Below, in pieces: positions 16,218-24,733 of a stretch of DNA of 32,371 bases (position 1 is its first letter; every line of letters starts with the position of its first letter). Position numbers and translations under genes: made by a program. The notes under the pieces are model-generated. The model saw nothing but the letters and a program-made list of their open reading frames with translations, was not told the origin of the DNA and searched no databases. Source of the stretch: an uncultured Clostridia bacterium (GTDB lineage: Bacteria > Bacillota > Clostridia > Christensenellales > DTU072). The stretch covers positions 1 through 32,371 of the forward strand of contig CAMOOO010000013.1 of assembly GCA_946621465.1 (NCBI GenBank). The letters are read 5' to 3'.

Positions 16218-17380
16218 TGAAACAAAAGCACAAGAAACTGGTCAATAAGGCAATCGTTATCGGTTGCCTTACTTTCTTTATCGTACTGTTTTCACTTATG
16301 AAGCTGTCACAGCCGGTAGCTGAGTACTTTTTTGCGCGCGGTATCTCCCGGGCGTACGTCTTTTTAGCGGGCAATATCGCCTCGTGGTTTCCTTTTTCAC
16401 TGTTTGATATTTTCGTTACTTTCGGTATCCTTTCCGTTATCGTATGTATCCCGTTTTTTATTTATTACCTCAAAAAAAAGAGGGGATGGAAGGCGGCGGC
16501 TTTACTGGAGAGGGTGGCAATCGCGGTACTGACGGTACTGCTGCTTTATACCGTTACCGCAAGCGGAAACTACTATCGGGAAAAGGTCCCGTTGCCTATG
16601 TACGAAGGGGAGCAACTGACCGGTGAAGAGACGGCGGAACTGGTGGATGTACTCATGGACGACTACGTCTACGTCAGCGGACTGATGAAACGGGACGAAA
16701 ACGGCATTACCGTCTGTCCCTACGACTTTGACGAATTGACCGAAAGGATACGTAAAGAATACCGGAAACTGGATGACCCCTATTTTTCTTCTTACGTTCC
16801 GCGCGCCAAAGAGGGGTGGTACAGTAAATTTTTGACCAGCGAAGGGATAACGGGGATCACTTTTTTGCCGACGGGCGACGCCGTCGTCAATAAAGAAACC
16901 CCCCACTGCTACAAAACGGTGACTACGGCGCACGAGATTGCCCACGCCGTCGGGTGTATGCGCGAGGGGGACGCCAACATGATGGCGTACTACGTTTTAT
17001 TAAAGAGCGAGGACCCCTATTTCCGCTACTGCGCCTACATGTACAGTCTCGGACACGTCCTTCAGGTCCTCAGGATCGTTTCGCCCGAACTCTACCGCGA
17101 TATCGCCCCCAAATATCCCAGCGAAGCGAGGACAGAGCGTTTGGCAGAGGACGCTTTTTGGGAAAGTAGATATAGCTTTATGGATGACGTCGGAGAGTTT
17201 TTGAACGACCTGTATCTGAAAATGAGCGGCTCCGGGAGCGGCACCGAGTCCTACCACGACTACAGCAACTATTCGGTGACCTATGACGAAAAGACGCAAG
17301 AAGTCAAGGAGATCAAGGTCACCTATTCCCAAACTACTCGCGTCATGTTCCGCATCGCGCAAGAAAGAAGGGGGGAATAA
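16217..17380 (+). CDS. Membrane zinc metallopeptidase-like protein, DUF3810 family
   Basis: The protein has three hydrophobic segments in the first 110 residues (about 13-35, 50-85, 95-112) and then a long extracytoplasmic part. This holds a zinc-protease motif HEIAHAVG (residues 239-246) with a downstream acidic residue in REGDAN (Glu250) as the likely third ligand, the arrangement of the DUF3810 family. Substrates are unknown. I start at the ATG at 16217, with AAGGAG 5 nt upstream. The C-terminal end has a Gly/Ser linker (MSGSGSGTES) before a short charged tail. It is the last gene of the GH27-mutase operon. Its TAA abuts the stop of the convergent gene with no gap. Confidence 0.75.
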   Translation: MKQKHKKLVNKAIVIGCLTFFIVLFSLMKLSQPVAEYFFARGISRAYVFLAGNIASWFPFSLFDIFVTFGILSVIVCIPFFIYYLKKKRGWKAAALLERVAIAVLTVLLLYTVTASGNYYREKVPLPMYEGEQLTGEETAELVDVLMDDYVYVSGLMKRDENGITVCPYDFDELTERIRKEYRKLDDPYFSSYVPRAKEGWYSKFLTSEGITGITFLPTGDAVVNKETPHCYKTVTTAHEIAHAVGCMREGDANMMAYYVLLKSEDPYFRYCAYMYSLGHVLQVLRIVSPELYRDIAPKYPSEARTERLAEDAFWESRYSFMDDVGEFLNDLYLKMSGSGSGTESYHDYSNYSVTYDEKTQEVKEIKVTYSQTTRVMFRIAQERRGE

Positions 17381-18175
17381 TCACGTTTTTTTCCAATTAT
17401 TTTCCCGCTTAAATTCCGCCAGCTCCTCTTGGTAGGCGGTTACGTTCGTTATTTTTCGGTTATGTTGCGTATTGCCGTCGACGATAATCATTCTATAGTC
17501 ATCATGATCATCATAATATACGGCGACAAAAAGCATTTTCCCTTCGTCGTCTTTCGTTACGTAAAGAGGGTATGACCAAGCTTTTTTAATTCCGAACACT
17601 TCTTCGTATAAAGCATTTTTTTCTTCAGAAGATAGCGGGTCTTCTTTTTTCAGAACCACCGTTTGGGTGATACATTTTTCTATATTGATTTCTTTTCCCC
17701 AATCGTTTATCTGTTTTAATTCCGCGACTTTTTCTTCGGGAAACTTTATTCTGTAATAATTTCCGGTTGGATAGTAATAGATATAGCCGGCTTCTTCCGT
17801 ATCCTTTTTTTGCGACTTGGCATAATCGAATTCTCCCAATGTCAAATTAAAATCCGGATAATAGTATACGATACCGTCTTCCGATTTTTGCGAAACCAAA
17901 AGGGAAACGGAATTTGTTAATCCTGAGCCGTCATGATACAGAAACATTTTGCGACCGCATGCGTCCTGCTCCACTACTTCTAAAAGAGGATCGAAACAAT
18001 GACCGGTTTCAGCATTCCGGTAGTTTCCCGTCGAACCGAGAATGGAATGGATGGCTTCCGTATAGAGATCCGGATATTCTCCGGAATACCGGTAATTGCT
18101 TCCATTATTATCGAGACAACTGCAAAAACAGAGGAGTAATGTAACAATGGAAAACACGATCAATACTTTTTTCAT
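17381..18175 (-). CDS. Lipoprotein of unknown function
   Basis: I do not recognise this protein. The 264 residues start with a lipoprotein signal peptide (MKKVLIVFSIVTLLLC, then FCSC, with Cys20 the likely lipidated residue). The mature part is acidic and tyrosine-rich, with no motif I can name; it includes YYYPDFNLTLGEFDY, EEAGYIYYYPTGNYYRI and MLFVAVYYDDHDDYRMIIVDG, which look like beta strands. I start at 18175, with GAGGT 6 nt upstream. The base composition seems more AT-rich than its neighbours, and it stands apart from the genes on either side, which may mark a recent arrival. It should be anchored on the outer face of the membrane. Confidence 0.7.
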   Translation of the reverse strand: MKKVLIVFSIVTLLLCFCSCLDNNGSNYRYSGEYPDLYTEAIHSILGSTGNYRNAETGHCFDPLLEVVEQDACGRKMFLYHDGSGLTNSVSLLVSQKSEDGIVYYYPDFNLTLGEFDYAKSQKKDTEEAGYIYYYPTGNYYRIKFPEEKVAELKQINDWGKEINIEKCITQTVVLKKEDPLSSEEKNALYEEVFGIKKAWSYPLYVTKDDEGKMLFVAVYYDDHDDYRMIIVDGNTQHNRKITNVTAYQEELAEFKRENNWKKT

Positions 18176-18258
18176 AATAACACCTCGCATCGTCGCATCC
18201 CGTAGGGAAAAGATTTATTGAGTGGATTTCTTCATTGGTAGAGGCTCTTTACTTTACT

Positions 18259-19329
18259 TTATTTGTTTAAATAATCCATATACATCTGCCAATCGGCAGG
18301 GGTCATTTCGTGCAGACCTGTGTGGCGGTGGTAGGCGATATTACCCTCTCCGTACAGGCGGTCGCATTCTATTTTTTGGGGGACGACGAGTCCCTTTACC
18401 CCTTTTTCTTCGTAATAGGAGGAAGCGAGTTTTGCCGAAAGAAGTTCGCCTGCGGGGTCTGCCCAAGCGTCCAACGTTGCGCTGGAGACGTAGCATTTAC
18501 GCGGGGCGAGCAGGGCTAAAAACATATGTTGGTCGAAGGGGAGAGAACTCTCGTTTTTTGCGTATTTTTTATAATTGTCGCAAAACCAGTAGGGGAAACG
18601 ACGTACGATGTCGTTCACCGTTTCGCCTTTGTTGTTACGGGAGAGGGCGGCGCCGGAATTACCCGAGCAACTGGAGATAGAGAGGTAGAATCGTTCGTCC
18701 GTGACGCCGGCGAGGAGCGCCGTTTTTCCGCCGCGGCTGTGTCCGACGACGGCGATGCGGTTTTTATCAAACCGCTCGTCACGGACGATATAGTCGGCGA
18801 CTTTTGACGCCGCCCATGCCCATGCGGACAGTACGCCCCAACTTTCGCCGGTGCGAGCGCAATTCATTTCTTTGAAGATGCCGGTCTTTTCTCCGCCCGG
18901 TTCGTCCGCCGCGACGTCACCGCACAGGAGGATCGCCACGCCAAAGCCTCTTTTTGTTACCTCTTTTATCGGGCAGTAGTCGGCGATGTTCTCCGGGTGG
19001 TCCCAGATATCCTTTTTTATATAGGCACTCGGATGCAAGGGTAGAACGAAAACCCTTATATTTTCTCCCTTTGGCGCCCACAAGTGGAACTCCATCGGCA
19101 GGGTTTTGTAATACATTTTTATCCTCTGTCCGACGGCATTTTCGTATTCTTTTTCCGCTATCACTTCGTAGCGGAGGGGCAACGCGCACTCGTCCGGACG
19201 TACGCCGTATTCTTCTTTCATAAATAGGTCGTACCACCGTTCTTGCGGCGGAAATTCCGTTTGCGGAAAAGTACGATGACAGTCTTGCCAAAGGAGTTTT
19301 TTCTCTCGATAAAATTGATACAGTTTCAT
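18259..19329 (-). CDS. Alpha/beta hydrolase, CE15 (glucuronoyl esterase)-like
   Basis: This 356-residue serine hydrolase has nucleophile elbow GHSRGGKTAL (Ser198). Downstream SCSGNSGAALSR, FPYWFCDNYKKY, LPFDQHMFLALLAPRKCYVSSATLDAWADP and a C-terminal histidine segment (HRHTGLHEMTPADW) follow the layout of the CE15 family, which cleaves esters between glucuronic acid and lignin alcohols. True CE15 enzymes have GCSRxGK; here the Cys is His, so it could be a related acetyl or methyl esterase. No signal peptide is seen. The ATG lies 9 nt past a near-consensus promoter, with no ribosome binding site. Confidence 0.75.
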   Translation of the reverse strand: MKLYQFYREKKLLWQDCHRTFPQTEFPPQERWYDLFMKEEYGVRPDECALPLRYEVIAEKEYENAVGQRIKMYYKTLPMEFHLWAPKGENIRVFVLPLHPSAYIKKDIWDHPENIADYCPIKEVTKRGFGVAILLCGDVAADEPGGEKTGIFKEMNCARTGESWGVLSAWAWAASKVADYIVRDERFDKNRIAVVGHSRGGKTALLAGVTDERFYLSISSCSGNSGAALSRNNKGETVNDIVRRFPYWFCDNYKKYAKNESSLPFDQHMFLALLAPRKCYVSSATLDAWADPAGELLSAKLASSYYEEKGVKGLVVPQKIECDRLYGEGNIAYHRHTGLHEMTPADWQMYMDYLNK

Positions 19330-19338
19330 ACTGCTTTT

Positions 19339-19367
19339 ATTATGAACGGGAAGTGGAAATTTGTCAA
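19339..19367 (-). promoter_or_regulatory. Promoter of the CE15-like esterase, 9 nt from its start codon
   Basis: On the minus strand: TTGACA (19362-19367), a 17-bp spacer, CATAAT (19339-19344), then 9 nt to the ATG. The predicted start gives a leader of about 1-3 nt. It lies in the 45-nt gap after the EFR1 gene, so the esterase has its own transcription start. Confidence 0.72.
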
Positions 19368-19374
19368 CGGCGTT

Positions 19375-20196
19375 TTATTCGGAAAAGTACCGCTTGTAGG
19401 CGCGGCGACAGTATTTGCCGATTTTGGCGTTTTGGGGGTCGGCGTTAAAATTATATTTTCCGTTGACGCGTAAAAAGTCCATCAATCCGATGCGGATGGC
19501 GTCTTTGGGACAGAGGAAGGAGCAACGCGCGCAAAGAAGGCACTTACTGCCGAAGTGGAACTTTCCGTCAGCGTAGCTTATGTTGTTGACCGGACAATTC
19601 TTTATACAGCGGTCGCAGTGGATGCACAGCTTCTTTTTAACGCGGAAGAGCTTTCCGTTGAATCGTACGCCCGGGCGTTCGATACGGTTGATAAAATATG
19701 CCATTTTGGCGCGGAGTAGAATTTTCTTTTTGCGTTCTTTTCCCTCGGCGATATCCTCGGCGTCCTTTTGTATCCGCTCTTTAGCCGTCAGAAACATTTT
19801 CGACGCCATTTCGTCCGTGTGACGGAATATCATATTGTAGGGCATGACGTAGTGGTACTCGCCGCCGAACCGGTACCCCTTCTTGGTCAGAATGTTCCGT
19901 AAAGAATGGGAGGAATCGTCGTTGAGCCGGAGCGGTTCTCCCGAAGTTTTAAATATAAAAAACAGGTTTTCTCCTGCCGGAAGAGTCTTGGCGAAGTCTA
20001 AAACGACCTGCGGCGCGCCGAAGCCGTGTACGGGATAGCCGATCAATATCGTCTTTGCCGGCATAAATTTTTCCTGTCCGTTTTCTATGGCAAACAGTTC
20101 CGTTTCTCCCTTGTTTTTCAGCGCGAGACCGAACGCCTCGGCGCACTTTTTGGTATTGCCCGTGCCGGAGAAATAATAAATACCGAAATCAGTCAT
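19375..20196 (-). CDS. EFR1-family flavodoxin/ferredoxin fusion protein
   Basis: This is an electron-transfer protein of 273 residues joining two domains. Residues 1-150 form a flavodoxin-like domain with the FMN phosphate loop FSGTGNTKKC and the later segment GYPVHGFGAPQV. Residues 185-235 hold two 4Fe-4S clusters: C191-C194-C197-C201 followed by P, and C219-C222-C225-C229 followed by P. Such EFR1 proteins are common in gut clostridia, with no defined partner. The gene overlaps the upstream epimerase by 8 nt, with GGGAG 4 nt before the ATG, so the two are coupled; the epimerase is a possible redox partner. Confidence 0.9.
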   Translation of the reverse strand: MTDFGIYYFSGTGNTKKCAEAFGLALKNKGETELFAIENGQEKFMPAKTILIGYPVHGFGAPQVVLDFAKTLPAGENLFFIFKTSGEPLRLNDDSSHSLRNILTKKGYRFGGEYHYVMPYNMIFRHTDEMASKMFLTAKERIQKDAEDIAEGKERKKKILLRAKMAYFINRIERPGVRFNGKLFRVKKKLCIHCDRCIKNCPVNNISYADGKFHFGSKCLLCARCSFLCPKDAIRIGLMDFLRVNGKYNFNADPQNAKIGKYCRRAYKRYFSE

Positions 20197-21718
20197 GGAA
20201 CTCCCTATGCGAAGGAACGCCGTTTTCTATGGTGTAAACGTAGTTTTCATCCACATCGTGGCTATCATACCATATTTGGGCGTAAAAGGGGATTTTTTTT
20301 GCCAGCGAATCGAAATTCCATTCCCTGTCGGGCAAGCAACACTCCGGACACCAATGCCCGGCTTTCAGAATGGTATAGGGAGAGGAGAAAAAGGTATGAC
20401 CGTTGTGGCACTGCCACTGCAGTTTGCTATGCAGATCCCCCTTCGTCATGCTTTCGGTCAGGCACTGTCCGCCGCGGAAGGCGGCAGCCTGCTTCATGTC
20501 GGCAATATCCAGTTCGCTTGTCGGTTTAGTTTCGTCGTATCCGTGGTCGAGACGGTATTTTTCGCCGCTACCTTTTATTTCTTCGTAGTCGGCGCGTTCG
20601 CAAAACAGCCCGTCCCACGTTTTTACCCCGTCCATGCTTTTACCGTAGCAAGCAAAAACTCTGCCCGTTTGTCCGTGCTTTTGCCAGTACTTTGGAGAAT
20701 TATTGTTTCTCAGGAGGGGTTTTATTGCCAAGGTCTTAATAAGGGCAGGTGGAAGAATGCGAGCGATACCGTAGATTTTATGTCTGCTTTGGAACCAGCT
20801 CCAGAAGTCCGAACAGCCCTGGGTGCGGAAATGGAACATTTCTTCCAATTCGTCGCTGTCGAGGTACCACATACAGTGGAAATTTCTGGTGGCGTTCCAC
20901 TCCGGCTTAAAGAAGCTCTTTACCGAGCCGCCGATAAGTTTAAAGCCGTCGTCAAAAGTTTCGTACCCGGTAGTCCTGGCTTTTTCGCCGTCGCCGATAT
21001 TGAATACCCGTTTCCAAAAGTTCTTCGTTTGGTTTTCGACGTCCTTTTCCAGTATGTTCCGCATGAGAATACCGCTGTCTTTTGCCGTCGCCCATTCGAT
21101 AGGGACGTTCCAGCAGGTGTGGAACATAAGTCCGTCTTTTATGTTGTTCATCAGCATATTGTCGTAAAGAATGCCCGACTGCCGAAGGATAACCCAATTT
21201 TGCAAAGGGGACTCCAAAACGTACCTTTCCCCGCGCGTTTTCGAGGTGCCGTATACGTCGTACATAGAGGTAAGCAGGGGGTCGCCCACTCGTCCCCAGG
21301 GGTGCTTTTCGTCCCGGTTACCGTAGGTCGCGACGGTGGAGATGTGGATGAATTTCGCTTCCGTTCCCACCTTACCGTTTTCGATAACGGCGTTGACCAT
21401 GTTGACGGTGCCGTCGAAGTTCGTCTGGCGCGTGCGCTCCTCGTCGTGGTCGGCTTTTGGGGGAATAAGGGCGGCGATATGGAGAACGTAATCGGCGTTT
21501 TTTGTCAGTTTCAGGCAGTCGTCATAGCAGCGAATATCTCCGAAGAATATCTCCGTCCGGTCGCCGTAACGCCTTTTTATTTTCCGGGCGAAACGCCTGT
21601 CCAAAGGAGTGTTTAGTAAAAGCATTCTTAAAAAGAATCCTTTATCGGACGAAAGAATATATTTAACAGTCTCTTTTCCCATCGAGCCGCTTGCACCGGT
21701 AACGGCAACTGTCCTCAT
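20189..21718 (-). CDS. NAD(P)-dependent epimerase/dehydratase (extended SDR) with C-terminal zinc ribbon
   Basis: The N-terminal Rossmann domain shows TGASGSMGKETV (residues 7-18), DYVLHIAALIPP, the serine of FIHISTVATYGNR and the catalytic pair in YDVYGTSKTRGERYV (YxxxK). This is followed by a substrate domain reaching about residue 400. The last 95 residues are unusual: Cys419, Cys437 and His441 in QWQCHNGHTF, and CPEC (Cys457, Cys460) form a treble-clef-like zinc ribbon of the type attached to many unrelated proteins. The substrate is unknown. GGAG precedes the ATG by 5 nt. The promoter abuts that of the divergent TetR gene, which is its likely regulator. Confidence 0.85.
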   Translation of the reverse strand: MRTVAVTGASGSMGKETVKYILSSDKGFFLRMLLLNTPLDRRFARKIKRRYGDRTEIFFGDIRCYDDCLKLTKNADYVLHIAALIPPKADHDEERTRQTNFDGTVNMVNAVIENGKVGTEAKFIHISTVATYGNRDEKHPWGRVGDPLLTSMYDVYGTSKTRGERYVLESPLQNWVILRQSGILYDNMLMNNIKDGLMFHTCWNVPIEWATAKDSGILMRNILEKDVENQTKNFWKRVFNIGDGEKARTTGYETFDDGFKLIGGSVKSFFKPEWNATRNFHCMWYLDSDELEEMFHFRTQGCSDFWSWFQSRHKIYGIARILPPALIKTLAIKPLLRNNNSPKYWQKHGQTGRVFACYGKSMDGVKTWDGLFCERADYEEIKGSGEKYRLDHGYDETKPTSELDIADMKQAAAFRGGQCLTESMTKGDLHSKLQWQCHNGHTFFSSPYTILKAGHWCPECCLPDREWNFDSLAKKIPFYAQIWYDSHDVDENYVYTIENGVPSHREFHD

Positions 21719-21735
21719 GAAAACTCCACATCGGT

Positions 21736-21765
21736 TTGACTTTTATTAGTTTATTATTATATAAT
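21736..21765 (+). promoter_or_regulatory. Promoter of the TetR-type regulator (and perhaps fhs)
   Basis: TTGACT (21736-21741), an 18-bp spacer and a perfect TATAAT (21760-21765). The predicted leader is about 85 nt to the ATG at 21857 and contains an 11-codon open frame (21804-21839). Confidence 0.6.
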
Positions 21766-21772
21766 ATAATAA
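21754..21772. promoter_or_regulatory. Candidate operator: perfect 9-bp inverted repeat over two abutting -10 boxes
   Basis: TTATTATAT (21754-21762), centre A (21763), ATATAATAA (21764-21772). The dyad covers exactly the plus-strand -10 (21760-21765) and minus-strand -10 (21766-21771). A TetR dimer bound here would shut both promoters. The site is all A/T, so chance or simple -10 symmetry could also produce it. Confidence 0.4.
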
Positions 21773-21794
21773 ATCATCACCTGTTGTTTTGCAA
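21766..21794 (-). promoter_or_regulatory. Promoter of the epimerase-EFR1 operon
   Basis: On the minus strand: TTGCAA (21789-21794), a 17-bp spacer and TATTAT (21766-21771). The predicted leader is about 40 nt, with GGAG before the ATG at 21718. Confidence 0.55.
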
Positions 21795-21856
21795 TATCCC
21801 CAAATGGCAAAAGGGGCGGAGATAAACGACAGATTGTAAAATTGGTTGAATATCTT

Positions 21857-22366
21857 ATGGACGCAAGGATAGAAAGGACTCTTAAAAAAATTGACGAAGC
21901 CTACTGGGCGGAAAAGAGGCACAAGGACCGTGAACAGATCCGCGTTTCCGATATCTGCTCGCGCGCCGGGATCAACAGGACCACTTTTTATAACCATTAC
22001 TGCGATATTTTTGCGTTGGCGGATAAGATAGAACGGGAGCTTTTGGAGGAGATCGTTTCTTCTTGTCAACACGCCGATAAAGTTTTTTCCGAGCCGCGAT
22101 TGCTGTTTACCGAGCTACTGAATATCGCTATGGAAAAAGAAGATAAGATACGGATACTTTTTCACAAAAGATACAATGATTTTATCAGCAAACACGGAGA
22201 AGTGTTTGTGGAAAAGCACGGCAGGTTTTTTCCTACGGACAGAGAAAGACGGATCATGCTTTTGTGTTTATCCGGGTCCTCTTTTTTATTGGAAAGAGAT
22301 TTTTCCGAAAAGAACGTGAGATCATCGATTGATTTGATATGTGAAATAATACGAAAACTCAGATAA
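21857..22366 (+). CDS. TetR/AcrR-family transcriptional regulator
   Basis: This is a 169-residue regulator. The N-terminal helix-turn-helix reads [15 protein letters not shown] ... [27 protein letters not shown], with the FYNHY recognition helix typical of TetR proteins. The C-terminal ligand-binding part (residues 60-169) is alpha-helical and not informative. I use the ATG at 21857, where family homology begins; a TTG 15 nt upstream is possible, and neither has a good ribosome binding site. It diverges from the epimerase-EFR1 operon and ends 14 nt before fhs, so it may control one or both, and itself. Confidence 0.82.
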   Translation: MDARIERTLKKIDEAYWAEKRHKDREQIRVSDICSRAGINRTTFYNHYCDIFALADKIERELLEEIVSSCQHADKVFSEPRLLFTELLNIAMEKEDKIRILFHKRYNDFISKHGEVFVEKHGRFFPTDRERRIMLLCLSGSSFLLERDFSEKNVRSSIDLICEIIRKLR

Positions 22367-22380
22367 AGGAGATAATGGGA

Positions 22381-24045
22381 ATGAAAACGGACATCGAGAT
22401 AGCACAGAGCGTGGAGATGAAGCCGATAGCGGAGATAGCCGCGTCGCTTGGGATCGACGAAAAATACGTCGAGTCATACGGCAAATACAAAGCAAAGATC
22501 GACCCTGCCTGCGTAGCCGATTGCAAAAAAGAGGGCAAGCTGATCCTCGTTACCGCCATTACGCCGACCCCGGCAGGCGAGGGCAAAACCACTACGACGT
22601 GCGGACTTGCGGACGGGCTGAAAAGAATCGGGAAAAAGGTGGTCGTTGCCTTGCGTGAACCATCCCTCGGACCCGTCTTCGGCAAAAAAGGCGGCGCCGC
22701 CGGTGGCGGATACGCACAGGTGGTGCCTATGGAAGACATCAACCTGCACTTTACCGGCGACATCCACGCAATCGGGGCGGCTAACAATCTGCTCGCCGCT
22801 ATGCTCGACAATCACATCTATCAGGGCAACGCGCTGGGGATCGACCCGGAAAAGGTCACCTGGAAGCGATGCGTCGATATGAACGACAGACAGCTGCGTT
22901 TTATTCGTGACGGTATCGGCGGCAAGACGGGCGGCGTCCCCAGAGACGACGGGTTCGACATCACGGTCGCGTCCGAAGTCATGGCGGTGCTGTGCCTGGC
23001 TACTTCCTTGACCGACTTAAAAGAGCGTTTATCTCGTATCGTCGTCGGCTATACCTATGACGGAAAGCCGGTCACATGCGGTGACCTGAAAGCTGCCGGA
23101 GCCATGACCGCTCTCCTTAAAGACGCGCTGAAACCCAACCTTGTCCAAACTTTGGAACATACCCCTGCCTTTATCCACGGCGGACCGTTCGCCAATATCG
23201 CCCATGGGTGCAACTCCGTTTCGGCAACCAAGCTCGCCCTTAAACTGGGCGACTACGTTGTGACCGAAGCCGGATTCGGCGCAGACCTGGGCGCGGAAAA
23301 ATTCCTCGATATCAAATGTCGTTACGCCGGCCTGAAGCCCTCTGCCGTCGTCATCGTCGCCACCATCCGCGCGCTGAAAATGCACGGCGGTGCAGATAAA
23401 AACGACCTCGCCCAAGAGGACCTTGAACGGCTGGAAAAGGGACTGCCGAACTTACTCAGACACGTAAAAAATATCACTACCGTCTATAAGCTCCCTGCCG
23501 TTGTCGCCGTCAATCGTTTCCCGGACGACACCGAAAAAGAGATCGAACTGGTCATAAACAAATGTAAAAACTTAGGCGTCAACGTCGTTCTGTCCGAAGT
23601 GTGGGCAAAAGGCGGCGAAGGCGGTATTGATCTTGCAAAAGAAGTGGTCGCCCTCTGCGAAAAGGAAAACGAGTTTACGTTCTCCTATGAACTAAATAAA
23701 AGTATAGAAGAAAAACTAAACGACATCGTCCGCAAAATCTACGGCGGAAGCGGCGTCGTGTTCACCGAAGAAGCGTCAAAAGAGGCATCCAAATTAACCG
23801 AATTGGGATACGATAAACTGCCTATCTGCGTAGCTAAGACGCAGTACAGTTTTTCCGACGATCCGACTAAACTGGGCGCGCCGGAGGACTTTTTCGTGAC
23901 CGTCCGCAAAATAAAAGTCAGTGCAGGGGCGGGGTTTTTGGTCGCGCTCACCGGCGATATCATGACCATGCCGGGACTGCCGAAGGTGCCGGCGGCGGAG
24001 AATATCGACGTGGATGGTACCGGCAAAATAACCGGTCTCTTCTGA
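22381..24045 (+). CDS. fhs: Formate--tetrahydrofolate ligase
   Basis: It activates formate with ATP to 10-formyl-tetrahydrofolate in one-carbon metabolism, and in the Wood-Ljungdahl route of acetogens. The 554-residue protein is full length, with the P-loop [56 protein letters not shown] and the C-terminal [19 protein letters not shown] place the start at the second ATG (22381, MKTDIEIAQ), the usual family start, with AGGAG 9 nt upstream; the first ATG at 22375 is too close. No intrinsic terminator follows, and the structured repeat array begins at once. Confidence 0.96.
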   Translation: MKTDIEIAQSVEMKPIAEIAASLGIDEKYVESYGKYKAKIDPACVADCKKEGKLILVTAITPTPAGEGKTTTTCGLADGLKRIGKKVVVALREPSLGPVFGKKGGAAGGGYAQVVPMEDINLHFTGDIHAIGAANNLLAAMLDNHIYQGNALGIDPEKVTWKRCVDMNDRQLRFIRDGIGGKTGGVPRDDGFDITVASEVMAVLCLATSLTDLKERLSRIVVGYTYDGKPVTCGDLKAAGAMTALLKDALKPNLVQTLEHTPAFIHGGPFANIAHGCNSVSATKLALKLGDYVVTEAGFGADLGAEKFLDIKCRYAGLKPSAVVIVATIRALKMHGGADKNDLAQEDLERLEKGLPNLLRHVKNITTVYKLPAVVAVNRFPDDTEKEIELVINKCKNLGVNVVLSEVWAKGGEGGIDLAKEVVALCEKENEFTFSYELNKSIEEKLNDIVRKIYGGSGVVFTEEASKEASKLTELGYDKLPICVAKTQYSFSDDPTKLGAPEDFFVTVRKIKVSAGAGFLVALTGDIMTMPGLPKVPAAENIDVDGTGKITGLF

Positions 24046-24065
24046 GGGATGTGTATAGTAGGGAG

Positions 24066-24260
24066 CTTTACGTCTGCAAAAAAACAAAAGAACAATTAAT
24101 AGAACCCGGTTTTGTCCTGCGAATAAACGTCATATGGATTGGAACCGGTTTTTTTGCAGACTTTGACAAAAGCTGCACCAAGCAGTACGATGTACAGCAT
24201 AGGTTTGCTTTTGTCAAAAATCTCCCCACTCTACCCACCCTCTGGACGTGTATGCACGGC
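24066..24260 (+). repeat. Structured repeat, unit 1
   Basis: Outer stem: GTCTGCAAAAAAAC (24072-24085) pairs perfectly with GTTTTTTTGCAGAC (24148-24161), 14 bp. Inside, CCGGTT (24106-24111) can pair with AACCGG (24143-24148), sharing one base with the outer arm. Second domain: TTTGACAAAAGC (24162-24173) pairs perfectly with GCTTTTGTCAAA (24207-24218), 12 bp, enclosing a small CTGC/GCAG hairpin. This unit lacks the two-hairpin module. Confidence 0.85.
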
Positions 24261-24453
24261 TCTTTACGCTCGCAAAAACGAAATATTATTGGTTTTGCTA
24301 TAAGTGATTTCTTTCAATCAAGGTCAATTGGATTGAGAGATAGTTTTTGCGAGCTTTTGTGAAAGCGGCACCAAGCAGTACGATGTACAGCATAGGTTTG
24401 CTTTCCCAAAAAATACCCACACTCTACCCGTTCCCGGATGCATAGCACAGATA
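24261..24453 (+). repeat. Structured repeat, unit 2
   Basis: Outer stem: GCTCGCAAAAAC (24268-24279) with GTTTTTGCGAGC (24343-24354), 12 bp perfect. The sequence differs from unit 1 but pairing is kept. Inner stem: CTTTCAATC (24311-24319) with GATTGAGAG (24331-24339), 9 bp with one G-U. Second domain: GAAAGC (24361-24366) with GCTTTC (24400-24405), again changed on both sides compared with unit 1. Confidence 0.85.
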
Positions 24454-24733
24454 TTTACGCTCGCAAAAATAATAATTATTAATAGATAACCGGTTCTTTC
24501 CGTTGAATAAAGGTCATATGGATGGGATTGGTTTTTTTGCGAGCTTTTGCAAAAACTGCTCTCGCAGTACGGCGGCGTTCGCACTACCTTGTTGGGCGAA
24601 TTGCTATTCGCAATCGCGCCGTTTTCGGTAGGCTCCGCCTTTCCCCACGAAACTTTGTTTCGTGGGGACCCCGTAGATTGCTTTCCCAAAAAATCTCCCC
24701 ACTCTACCCACCCTCTGGACGTGTATGCATGGC
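24454..24733 (+). repeat. Structured repeat, unit 3, with two-hairpin module
   Basis: Outer stem: GCTCGCAAAAA (24459-24469) with TTTTTGCGAGC (24534-24544). After CTGCTCTCGCAG (24556-24567) the unit carries a module of about 105 nt (24571-24675) absent from units 1 and 2. Hairpin 1: ATTGC (24600-24604), loop TATTC, GCAAT (24610-24614), extended by GGCG/CGCC. Hairpin 2: CCCCACGAAAC (24643-24653), loop TTT, GTTTCGTGGGG (24657-24667), 11 bp perfect. GGCGG (24571-24575) and CCGCC (24635-24639) can close hairpin 1 into a larger arm. Confidence 0.85.

Noticed and set aside
20195..21616. Open frame of 473 codons on the plus strand
   Set aside because: It is antisense to the epimerase, which has clear SDR motifs. 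The long frame comes from codon bias on the other strand.
21804..21839. 11-codon upstream open frame in the TetR leader
   Set aside because: No ribosome binding site and no regulatory sequence pattern; chance frames of this size are common.
24163..24191. Promoter inside unit 1 (TTGACA, 17 bp, TACGAT)
   Set aside because: TTGACA is part of the 12-bp stem and is not kept in the other units, so chance is likely. It could be revisited with RNA-seq.
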